Assembly: GCF_002551815.1 (NCBI RefSeq)
Contig: NZ_NVPR01000044.1
Span: 1-64,000 of the forward strand
Direction: 5' to 3'
Length of the DNA: 64,000 bases
Source: Bacillus sp. AFS098217
GTDB taxonomy: Bacteria; Bacillota; Bacilli; Bacillales; Bacillaceae_G
Shown here: piece after piece, positions 56,788 through 64,000 of the stretch
Layout: every line of letters begins with the position of its first letter
Position numbering within the stretch: the stretch's first letter is position 1
Notes under the pieces: model-generated
What the model was told of the DNA's origin: nothing
The model's database searches: none
What the model saw: only the letters and a program-made list of their open reading frames with translations
Translations under genes and position numbers: made by a program

Positions 56788-58227
56788 TTAGTTTGCTCGC
56801 TTCAAATCATCTAATTTGTTATCTTCTTTCTTCCATTCTGGTTTTTTATATTTATTAATAATAAGAGCAATACCAATCATTACTATTGTGGCTCCTACTT
56901 GATATATAATATATCCCGTATATTGGCTCGGCTTTAAAATGGATGGCGGAATAATACTTACAACAATTGTAAATACAATACACATTATCGACAAAATAGA
57001 CATTGTCCACATTAATCCATTCCCTCTGCTGCCCAATCTGAATGGTCTTTCAACTTCTGGCATTTTATAACGTAACCGAATTGCTGAGATAGCAATTAAT
57101 GTATATACTACACAATATAAAATAGTTGTTGTAATCGTCATAATTAAGAATGCACTGCTAACATCTGGCACTACTACATATAAGATTGCTACTAAAGAAA
57201 TGACAATTGCTTGAATCAAGACAAATGTAATAGGAATATCTTTGCTCGTTCTTTTTTGGAAGAATTTCGGGAGGTTACCTTCTTCTGCAACTTTAATCAT
57301 TGATTTACTTGGTCCAAGTACCCAAGCACTTAACTGTACTAAAACCCCAATTAAAATCATTAACGAAATGAGATTAACAACAATCAATGGAATACCTAGA
57401 TCTTTACAAAAAATCAAATACGGTTGCGTAATATTAGCAAGCTCCATTTTTCCCTTTGGCACTGCATTTGAAACCGTTAAACCAGCAACGATATTAAAAA
57501 TTGCTAATAAAATGACAGAAGTAATAACAGCAAGTGGATAATTACGTTTTGGGTTTTCAATATTATTCGCATGTACTGATGAAATTTCTACTCCAGCAAA
57601 AATAAAGATGATTCCTGATAAATAAGTTAAACTTCCTAAATCTTTAAAATTAGGAATGATATCTCTTGGTTTAAAGCCACCTAAATAACTATTAGTTTGA
57701 ATCCCGTTCTTAATCATATACATAACACCTAAAACTACAAGGATAACAAACGGAATATATACCCCGATAACCGCTCCCCAATTCCCTGCAATTTTAACCA
57801 TATCAAATTTAAGATTTAATAATGTAACACTCCAGTATGAGATGAGAATAAGAGCAAAAATAAAATAATTATTTGAAGATAGTTCAGGTTTATTAATAAC
57901 ATACCCTAAAAGAACACCGACAGTTGATGAAACCATAACCATCCCAAAAAACATTTGAACCCATAATAACCAGGAGGTAACAAATCCCCATCTTTCACCT
58001 AAAGCGTTTTTTACCCAAACCTGTGGTCCACCTTCTTCAGGAAATCCTGTTGAAAGTTCAGCTGACATTAATGCAATTGGTAAGGCAAATGCGAACGCAG
58101 CTATCAACATATAGAAAATCTGGGTCCAGCCAGTAATGGCAAGAGTCGGCACACTACGCACCGTCCCAAAAAAAGCCATCGTAATACCAATCAATCCAAA
58201 AAGTGTTAATTGTTTCGTCTTGGTCAT
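56788..58227 (-). CDS. APC family amino acid/amine antiporter (TyrP/GadC-like)
   Basis: 479 aa from ATG 58227 (AGAAGG upstream). Twelve membrane helices. LTLFGLIGITMAFFGTVRSV and ELSTGFPEEGGPQVWVKNAL are the glutamate:GABA-antiporter subfamily signature, and FAGVEISSVHANNIENPKRN is conserved too. Paired with the decarboxylase, it most likely exchanges tyrosine for tyramine, generating proton motive force and acid resistance. Confidence 0.88.
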   Translation of the reverse strand: MTKTKQLTLFGLIGITMAFFGTVRSVPTLAITGWTQIFYMLIAAFAFALPIALMSAELSTGFPEEGGPQVWVKNALGERWGFVTSWLLWVQMFFGMVMVSSTVGVLLGYVINKPELSSNNYFIFALILISYWSVTLLNLKFDMVKIAGNWGAVIGVYIPFVILVVLGVMYMIKNGIQTNSYLGGFKPRDIIPNFKDLGSLTYLSGIIFIFAGVEISSVHANNIENPKRNYPLAVITSVILLAIFNIVAGLTVSNAVPKGKMELANITQPYLIFCKDLGIPLIVVNLISLMILIGVLVQLSAWVLGPSKSMIKVAEEGNLPKFFQKRTSKDIPITFVLIQAIVISLVAILYVVVPDVSSAFLIMTITTTILYCVVYTLIAISAIRLRYKMPEVERPFRLGSRGNGLMWTMSILSIMCIVFTIVVSIIPPSILKPSQYTGYIIYQVGATIVMIGIALIINKYKKPEWKKEDNKLDDLKRAN

Positions 58228-58498
58228 AAATATAGCCTTCTTTCTTATATTCAATTTGAATTGAATATATTATTTGAAAATAAATACAATGAATAAGCAA
58301 ATTTTTTAACACCTATTAAAAACTCTATAAAAGATATAGAACATACCTTTATTAAGTTGCCATGCCACTTAATATTTATGTTAAGTAAATATTGGGTAAG
58401 TTTTGGTTTTCTTTAAATTCTTAAGAGATGATTCTATTGCAAAAAAACTATTCCACATTCAACTCAAAGTTTCAAAATATCCTATAAACACTACAATA
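58228..58498. other. intergenic stretch upstream of the antiporter
   Basis: AT-rich. It must hold the operon promoter, but I could not pick out a convincing one. Confidence 0.3.
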
Positions 58499-58643
58499 AG
58501 GGAGCTTCTAGCGCAAACATTCTCAACACAAATACTAGCTATGGTATAGAATTCGCAACTGATACAGACGTACATACTGTGAGACGCAACATGCTAAATC
58601 TACAGCTGAAAAACTAAATCCTTTTGGCACTAATCAATACTAA
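58499..58643 (+). pseudogene. gamma-type SASP (SspE-like) relic, frameshifted
   Basis: Plus strand: YNKGASSANILNTNTSYGIE then FATDTDVHTV. After a one-base shift it reads HAKSTAEKLNPFGTNQY and a stop. The TSYGxEFATxTDVxxV repeat and NQY-type end are characteristic of gamma-type small acid-soluble spore proteins. Only one repeat remains, and the start region is not recognisable. Followed by a terminator. Confidence 0.7.
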
Positions 58644-58680
58644 AAAAACACTTCTCTTGAAACGAGAAGTGTTTTTTTTA
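58644..58680. terminator. terminator
   Basis: Arms AACACTTCTC / GAGAAGTGTT followed by T8. Confidence 0.85.
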
Positions 58681-58695
58681 GTATCAACTACGTTG

Positions 58696-59514
58696 TTACT
58701 TTTTAATAACCGAATAACAAATTTGCGTCACATAATCCTCTAATGGGCAATCGCATTCAGGACCCTTTAAATAGACTTCACATGGTGAAGCAACTATCAG
58801 ATATCCATTATTCTTAATCCATTCTTCTAATGCCATATAACCGTAACCTATATCGTCATAACTCCCATGATGCAAGGTAGTAACAATTTGATGCTGAGCT
58901 AGCTTTTTTATCTCCCAATCCTGTGATACATTTCCAGTGTTCTCATAAATAATTGGAATTCTTAATTCAATATCACTGTGGTTCGGAATATACTCTTCAT
59001 CATAGAAGATGGCGGATGGAGAACCTACCATTTGAAAATTATTCATTTGTACTTTTTCATATAAGGAATCAAAATGTTCATCTATATCATTAATATTGAT
59101 TTGTAATCTTTCCGTTATGACAGTTATTTCGCTTCTCATTCCAATTAATATATCGTAGTGTCTACGTGGGATTGAAATGAAATCTATGTTCCTATTTATC
59201 ATTTCACTCATTTCGGAAATAACCTGTAAATGTTGTCTTACTTCATGAGACAACTCCATAATTTGCGATTTCATATGTTTGATAAGTGAATTTTGGTCTG
59301 ATGACTGAAGAATGATTTTGATTTTCGAGAGAGGAAATCTATACTCTCTTAGTTTCTTGATTTGTAATGCCACTTCCAATTGACCCTGTTCATAATATCT
59401 ATATCCATTTATGGGATTAACATATGCTGGTTTCAGTATTTCTTCTTGATCGTAATGTCTCAACATCCGAGTACTCATTTTGCAAATTCGAGAAAATTCA
59501 GTAATTGTATACAT
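58696..59514 (-). CDS. MerR family regulator with GyrI-like effector domain
   Basis: 272 aa. N-terminal MerR HTH (YTITEFSRICKMSTRMLRHY, GYRYYEQGQ), coiled coil, and a C-terminal GyrI/BmrR-type ligand domain (TTLHHGSYDDIGYGYMALEEW, EVYLKGPE). Such proteins respond to small organic cations or amines. Placement between the decarboxylase operon and the deiminase gene suggests control of one or both. Confidence 0.88.
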   Translation of the reverse strand: MYTITEFSRICKMSTRMLRHYDQEEILKPAYVNPINGYRYYEQGQLEVALQIKKLREYRFPLSKIKIILQSSDQNSLIKHMKSQIMELSHEVRQHLQVISEMSEMINRNIDFISIPRRHYDILIGMRSEITVITERLQININDIDEHFDSLYEKVQMNNFQMVGSPSAIFYDEEYIPNHSDIELRIPIIYENTGNVSQDWEIKKLAQHQIVTTLHHGSYDDIGYGYMALEEWIKNNGYLIVASPCEVYLKGPECDCPLEDYVTQICYSVIKK

Positions 59515-59641
59515 TTAAATACTCCTTGAGTAACTTTATTTACTACATCTTTTATAATCTTATATAATAACCTTTCACCCTCATAATAAGTATGAACGTG
59601 AAAGGTATTATATTTTTTTACAGGGAGTTTGTAAACAGACA

Positions 59642-60619
59642 TCATTTCCAATTAAAAAAATTCGAAATGGAGAATTCATCCTTCCGACTTTTCATTCTTT
59701 TAAATTTTTGAGGTAACAAATGAACGGGGCAATACCACGTTAAGCAATTAATTGCGCCTCCCATTGTCGATATATCTCCTACATGAACTGGAATCGCATG
59801 TTTATCAGTATGTTTTTGGATGTATTGTAAGACTTCCTGATCTTTAGATAATCCAAACATAGGAACATAGAGAGCATCTCTTGTTTCTAACATGTTTATA
59901 TATAAACCTTTGGCTGATGCTATCTCTTGATCATATTGTCCTTTCTCTGTATAGGAAGAAGGAACAACTACAAATTCAGCTTCTGGCATCTGTTCTTGAA
60001 TAATTTCTTGAATGCTATGCCTAAATTCATAATCTCCTAGAAAGTCACTGATAAACATTGTATGTTCATCAATAAACTTAATCATACCGTCTGCATGTGC
60101 AAGCACATCTCCTGGTTCAGAAGGAATGATAATAACTCGACTGACATCTAAATCCCATTCCAGTTGCTCTATAATTTCTTTTTCTGTCCAATCATAATTA
60201 TCGTCAAGTATACGATCCGTTAGTATAATTGTATTTTTTTTATTCCAAATGAGATTACCGCCATCTAATATCAATGGGGAAGTAATATATTCAAAGTCAT
60301 TTTTCTTCAGCCATTTATTGAATTGTTGATTTAAATATCGACTTTGATTTTCAGGTAAGTAATCTGGTTGGTATTTAAATTTAACGAGGTGATTTGTTAC
60401 AACTGGTGCAACGTCTCTCAACCAAATGTCATCATACTCAAAAAAGTTTGTATCAAAGTCTTGTTCTTCCACAGTTAAAGATATAAGTTGATCGGTAAAT
60501 GCTTTATTTTCATTTAGGTTCTCATTAAAATAAATAAGATCTTCATAAAATGGTCGATAATATTGATTCGATTTATTTGGTATTGCAGTAAAAATAATTC
60601 CATTGTGCATTTGATTCAT
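59642..60619 (-). CDS. agmatine deiminase-superfamily protein
   Basis: 325 aa. Guanidino-modifying enzyme motifs: EYDDIWLRDVAPV near residue 60, LILDGGNLIWNKKN, LAHADGMIKF (His/Asp) and GAINCLTWYCPVHLLP (catalytic Cys near residue 298). This superfamily hydrolyses agmatine to N-carbamoylputrescine and ammonia or deiminates peptidyl-Arg. No signal peptide, so cytoplasmic. Start ATG 60619 after GAGG. Confidence 0.8.
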   Translation of the reverse strand: MNQMHNGIIFTAIPNKSNQYYRPFYEDLIYFNENLNENKAFTDQLISLTVEEQDFDTNFFEYDDIWLRDVAPVVTNHLVKFKYQPDYLPENQSRYLNQQFNKWLKKNDFEYITSPLILDGGNLIWNKKNTIILTDRILDDNYDWTEKEIIEQLEWDLDVSRVIIIPSEPGDVLAHADGMIKFIDEHTMFISDFLGDYEFRHSIQEIIQEQMPEAEFVVVPSSYTEKGQYDQEIASAKGLYINMLETRDALYVPMFGLSKDQEVLQYIQKHTDKHAIPVHVGDISTMGGAINCLTWYCPVHLLPQKFKRMKSRKDEFSISNFFNWK

Positions 60620-61137
60620 ATTGTTTACCTCACTATTTTAAGGGTTATTGAGTAACTGATTGAAACAAGTCATTATCAAGATAAAGTAAAACTTTAATCA
60701 GTAGGGGCTTCATCCCTCACTGATTATTAGCCCTCATCAATCGGACTTTTACGAGCTGCTCGATCCCCACCTAATTTCTTTGCTTTTGCCGAATTTTGAG
60801 ATGGGGTTCTTACTGCGCGCAAATAGCTGGATACATACAACTATTCCTCAATTCAATTCTCTTATGATTATATATTTTAGAAACGTGCACATTTCATGAG
60901 TGGATTATAGCACGGAGAAATATTATATATTTATATAAAAAATATAAAGCCGTGGTTAAGCGAAAAATTCGCTCTTGACAAGATTTAAAAACCAAGCCGT
61001 CATCCGTATATTTACATTCTTTAACAAAAACATTTTCCTCCTTTTCGATACATAATGTTTTCTATGTTTTTTCTATCAAAAAATAAAGATTACATAATTC
61101 TTGTTATAGGAAATAAATACTTAACTTACAAAAAACA
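60620..61137. other. intergenic stretch with short coding remnants and a hairpin
   Basis: A hairpin (60697-60727, AATCAGTAGGG / CCCTCACTGATT) follows a short minus-strand frame (60727-60819, VRTPSQNSAKAKKLGGDRAA then RKSPIDEG and a stop) that looks spore-protein-like but has only a TTG start. About 60900-61075 on the minus strand reads KEENVFVKECKYTDDGLVFK, an unidentified relic. None is intact. Confidence 0.4.
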
Positions 61138-61139
61138 TA

Positions 61140-61181
61140 ACAGGATAGGTCAAGATAACATGTTATCTTGACCTATCCTGT
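61140..61181 (-). terminator. 42-bp perfect palindrome terminator
   Basis: ACAGGATAGGTCAAGATAAC and its exact complement form an uninterrupted 21-bp stem, followed on the minus strand by TATGTTTTTTG. Lies 57 bp after the lipoprotein gene. Confidence 0.8.
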
Positions 61182-61237
61182 GGATAAACAAGCTCTCATA
61201 AAAAATAGACAAATTCACAAAATAAAATATCAATTTA

Positions 61238-62395
61238 TTACTTCAAATTAATTGGTTGTTGCTGGGTAACACAATGTATCATACCGCCATTTTTATAAAG
61301 CTCCCTTACATCAATACCTACCACCTTACGATCAGGGTATAGTTTTTGAATGATATCATTTGCTATTTTGTCATTAGCATCATTATAGTTAGGCACCAAC
61401 ACGACTTTATTCCCTATATAATAATTCACATATGAGCCTTTATAACCAAGTTTCTTCCCATTTTCTAAAGTAACCTTATTTTTACTTAACGGTAAATATA
61501 CATACTTATAAGTCTTACCTGAAGCATTTTTTGCATGCATTAATGTATTAATATCTTTGTCTGACAACCCCCATTCAGCCAAGTCATCTTCTGCCAGCGT
61601 TATAATGGTAGATTTATCGTGAAATTTTGCAAATCCATCAATATGAAAATCAGTAATTTCTAAGTTAGGTACTCCGTCTAACCAAATAAAATTTGTTACC
61701 CCAAGATCACTAATATATTTTTCAATTTCAGATTCTGATAAATCAGGATTTCTATTTTTATTTGTAACAGCACTTCTCGTTAATAAAGAGGTACCATTAC
61801 CATCTAATTCAATTGCCCCGCCTTCAAGTACAAATTTATGCCAATCAATTCTTTCAATCCCCAACTGTTTACTGAGGTTTTCACGAAGAAGAGCATCCTT
61901 CGCAAAAGGAGTCTTTTTCCCCCATCCGTTAAATCCTGGATCTAATATCTTTAGATTTTTATCATGGTCATAAACAAAAATCGGTCCGCTATCTCTAGCC
62001 CATACGTCGTCAGTAGGCGAGATAAAGAAATCTATTTTTTCCATGTTCATCCCTTGATCAGTTAAAAGCTTATTAATTCTGTCCTTTTCTTCTTGATCAT
62101 ACGCAACAATGTGAACTTTTTCGCCTTCGCTTAAAGTATTTGCCATTTTGATCCAAATTGACTCTACTTCTCTCTGATAATCTGGTCCGTATGTGTATTC
62201 ATGTGGCCATTGTAGCCATGTCCCTTCATATTTGCTTTTTTCATCCGGCATTGTATATTTTCCCACTTTTTCTTGTGTCTCTACCCTCTCAATATCTTTA
62301 CCCTGAACTTTCTCATTATCTTTACCTTGACCACAACCACTGATAATTGATGTGGATAGTACAGCCATCAAACAAAAATTTGCTATTTTTTTCAT
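61238..62395 (-). CDS. agmatine deiminase-superfamily lipoprotein
   Basis: 385 aa. Signal peptide with lipobox STSIISGC (Cys about residue 21) means attachment to the outer face of the membrane. The enzyme domain has EGTWLQWPHEYTYGPDYQR, TDDVWARDSGPIF, LEGGAIELDGNG, DFHIDGFAKF and catalytic Cys in GGMIHCVTQQQP. Agmatine deiminases are normally cytoplasmic, so an exported form may act on external agmatine or on peptidyl-arginine. Start ATG 62395 after GGAGG. Confidence 0.85.
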   Translation of the reverse strand: MKKIANFCLMAVLSTSIISGCGQGKDNEKVQGKDIERVETQEKVGKYTMPDEKSKYEGTWLQWPHEYTYGPDYQREVESIWIKMANTLSEGEKVHIVAYDQEEKDRINKLLTDQGMNMEKIDFFISPTDDVWARDSGPIFVYDHDKNLKILDPGFNGWGKKTPFAKDALLRENLSKQLGIERIDWHKFVLEGGAIELDGNGTSLLTRSAVTNKNRNPDLSESEIEKYISDLGVTNFIWLDGVPNLEITDFHIDGFAKFHDKSTIITLAEDDLAEWGLSDKDINTLMHAKNASGKTYKYVYLPLSKNKVTLENGKKLGYKGSYVNYYIGNKVVLVPNYNDANDKIANDIIQKLYPDRKVVGIDVRELYKNGGMIHCVTQQQPINLK

Positions 62396-63227
62396 TTCTA
62401 AACCTCCTATTCTTTCCTACAACAATATAAAGCTTCACATAGTGTGAAGCTCAAGCTTTTTTTTCGGTGATAATTTATGTTCATCTAATTTGATTTGCTC
62501 ATTTATCTAATATTTTTCAATAAGGACATTTAAATATTATCGATTGAATTCACTACAATTCCCCATATGTAAAACATTTATATAATTTAACTTCTTAAAT
62601 AAATGTATTCTGAAATTATTTACTGTCCTTTCTATGAATATTCTCATTAATAATTACTACTTGTGGTTTCACATTATGGAAGACGAAATTAATCATCGTG
62701 GACAAATAAGAACAATTAAGTGATTGATGGGAAATAATAAATAAATCTTATTCAGCTAAAGAATGCTTTACTTGAGAAAATCACTAGAACAGTTGAATGA
62801 TAACTAAGGGAATTGACTATTTTAAACTGAAATTAGTTTAACCTTGAAGACCGGTATTTTTCTGACATATCTCACAAAATGTTGTTTTGAATTAAAGTTA
62901 CGATGTTTCTATAATCTTTTAATAATAAATTAATTAAAAATAAAAGACTACATCAAAAGTTCACCAATTTGGGTGCTAATTTAATTGCTAAAATAAATGC
63001 AAAAGAGGTGCTAATTGCACCTCTTTTTAAATGGTTATATTGTAAACAATTATATAGCAAAGCAAGAACATGAAAGAGTCGATTCCTTAGCGTACAGAAA
63101 ATTGTCTTTTTGTGTAGCATGAGGTAGTTATTTTTATCTAAAAAACTAATAATGGAAGTAAAATACAGCTTATGACCCATTTTTACACGTATCTCAGCTG
63201 AACCCTAAATAACTTTTCACTTTCGGT
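62396..63227. other. 830-bp non-coding stretch with two hairpins
   Basis: Hairpins at 62430-62452 (AGCTTCACA / TGTGAAGCT, then TTTTTTTT on the plus strand) and 63001-63030 (AAAGAGGTGC / GCACCTCTTT, a bidirectional terminator). A weak frame at 62953-63180 is not convincing. No gene supported. Confidence 0.5.
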
Positions 63228-64000
63228 TTACTGAGAACAGCTTGTTATGGGTGGCTCTTCAGCTTTAGGAGGAACTTGTTCACTTTGAGACATCGGTAAA
63301 TGAATTGTAACAGATGTTCCCACACCAACTTCACTCATAATGCTAATTCTACCTTGATGTCTTTCGATAATTTTATAACTTAGCATTAATCCAATTCCTG
63401 TTCCTTTTTCTTTCGTACTATAGAAAGGTTCTCCTAGTCTTCTAATTCTTTCTTCTGGAATTCCAACACCTTCATCAATTAAATCGATTATGACTTCATC
63501 ATTCCCTGTCTTTTTAATATGAATCAAAATCTTACCGCCCTTTGGCATCGCTTCAATTGAATTTTGCAAAATATTAATAAATACTTGTTTTAGTTGGTTT
63601 TCACAACATTCAATGATTAATTCTTTTGAATCTGTGACTAAATCGATTTGGATATTTGTCATAATTGCTTTCGTATTAATTAATGAAACGACATTTTTAA
63701 ATATCAAATAGAGATTTTTCTTTTCAGCAGGAATAACCTCCGTTTTAGCGATTGATAAAAATTCATGCAGAATGGATTCAATTCTTTCAATTTCTGAAAG
63801 CATAAGATCAAAATATTTCTCCTGATTTTCTGGATTAATTTGAAACAATTGGATAAATCCCTTAATTACCGTCAACGGATTTCTAACTTCATGTGCTACC
63901 CCAGCAGCTAATTGTCCGATTGCAGCAAGTGTATCTGATTTATTTAGTAATTCTTCTGTCCTTTTTCGTTCCGTAATATCACGAACAATGATCATAACTT
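63228..64000 (-). CDS. sporulation-kinase-like histidine kinase, C-terminal part
   Basis: Runs off the window edge; 257 residues visible. The end of a PAS domain (VRDITERKRTEELL), HisKA with IGQLAAGVAHEVRNPLTVIKGF (phospho-His), and HATPase_c with NILQNSIEAMPKG, DEGVGIPEERI and GTGIGLMLSYKIIERH. The PAS-HisKA combination, without a membrane segment here, resembles Bacillus sporulation or phosphorelay kinases (KinA/KinE type). The specific kinase cannot be assigned. Confidence 0.85.
   Translation of the reverse strand, partial: VMIIVRDITERKRTEELLNKSDTLAAIGQLAAGVAHEVRNPLTVIKGFIQLFQINPENQEKYFDLMLSEIERIESILHEFLSIAKTEVIPAEKKNLYLIFKNVVSLINTKAIMTNIQIDLVTDSKELIIECCENQLKQVFINILQNSIEAMPKGGKILIHIKKTGNDEVIIDLIDEGVGIPEERIRRLGEPFYSTKEKGTGIGLMLSYKIIERHQGRISIMSEVGVGTSVTIHLPMSQSEQVPPKAEEPPITSCSQ

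Noticed and set aside
63060-63110. Sequence CCTTAGCGTACAG resembling the inner part of the Tn3 right end (CCTTAACGTACAG)
   Set aside because: Too short, without GGGG terminus or inverted partner; probably chance.
1-64000. CRISPR array, tRNA or rRNA genes
   Set aside because: No regularly spaced direct repeats and no tRNA- or rRNA-like sequences were noticed on reading both strands.

Overview
The window looks like chromosome of a Bacillus cereus group organism. It is AT-rich, has strong AGGAGG-type ribosome binding sites, carries IS231 elements and a heterocycloanthracin-type bacteriocin precursor family known from B. anthracis/B. cereus, and contains spore genes (splAB, yjcZ, a gamma-type SASP relic). 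It reads as an accessory region: small regulator/effector pairs, many acetyltransferases and Nudix proteins, insertion-sequence debris and an unusual number of broken genes.

Region 0.1-7.2 kb: a tandem duplication of about 1.47 kb (GNAT - Nudix - Cys-rich peptide) gives two adjacent paralogous heterocycloanthracin (TOMM/azole bacteriocin) precursor genes with no maturation enzymes nearby. A divergent EamA transporter/MocR regulator pair and a transglutaminase-like protein follow.

Region 7.239-27.397 kb: one large Tn3-family transposon. It is bounded by identical 46-bp inverted repeats starting GGGG and a 5-bp target duplication TTTAT, with a resolvase at the left end and tnpA at the right. 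tnpA is broken by an internal deletion. The cargo includes splA-splB (spore photoproduct lyase), a DUF3243 protein, TetR + MMPL exporter, a DUF378 protein, a DUF2383 ferritin-like protein, AhpD-like proteins, TspO and a MarR + NmrA pair. A 2.9-kb IS231-type element carrying its own passenger genes (AhpD-like + Lrp) sits in the last base pairs of the right Tn3 repeat, flanked by an 11-bp direct repeat. Its removal restores the Tn3 end next to the TTTAT duplication.

Region 27.4-45 kb: small effector genes (GNAT, Nudix, VOC, DUF3189, EamA/ArsR, Crp/DUF4386), an unusually GC-rich oxalate decarboxylase-type bicupin gene, an MFS transporter, three IS231-derived mini-elements or relics, and a T-box leader in front of a nonsense-mutated acetyltransferase.

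Region 45-54.6 kb: nucleoside hydrolase, SMI1/KNR4 and another possible immunity-type protein, PAP2 phosphatase, a heme-type membrane protein with a two-component system, a broken GrpB gene, a broken kinase-like gene, a class C beta-lactamase-like hydrolase with a MarR regulator, and YjcZ.

Region 54.8-62.4 kb: a probable tyrosine (aromatic amino acid) decarboxylase with its amino acid/amine antiporter, a MerR/GyrI regulator, and two agmatine-deiminase-superfamily proteins, one of them a lipoprotein. This resembles the linked tyrosine decarboxylase/agmatine deiminase acid-resistance loci of lactic acid bacteria. The window ends inside a sporulation-kinase-like histidine kinase.

At least four genes are broken by a single in-frame stop, two by a frameshift at or near an A-run, and several more by internal deletion. 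I saw no tRNA, rRNA or CRISPR array.
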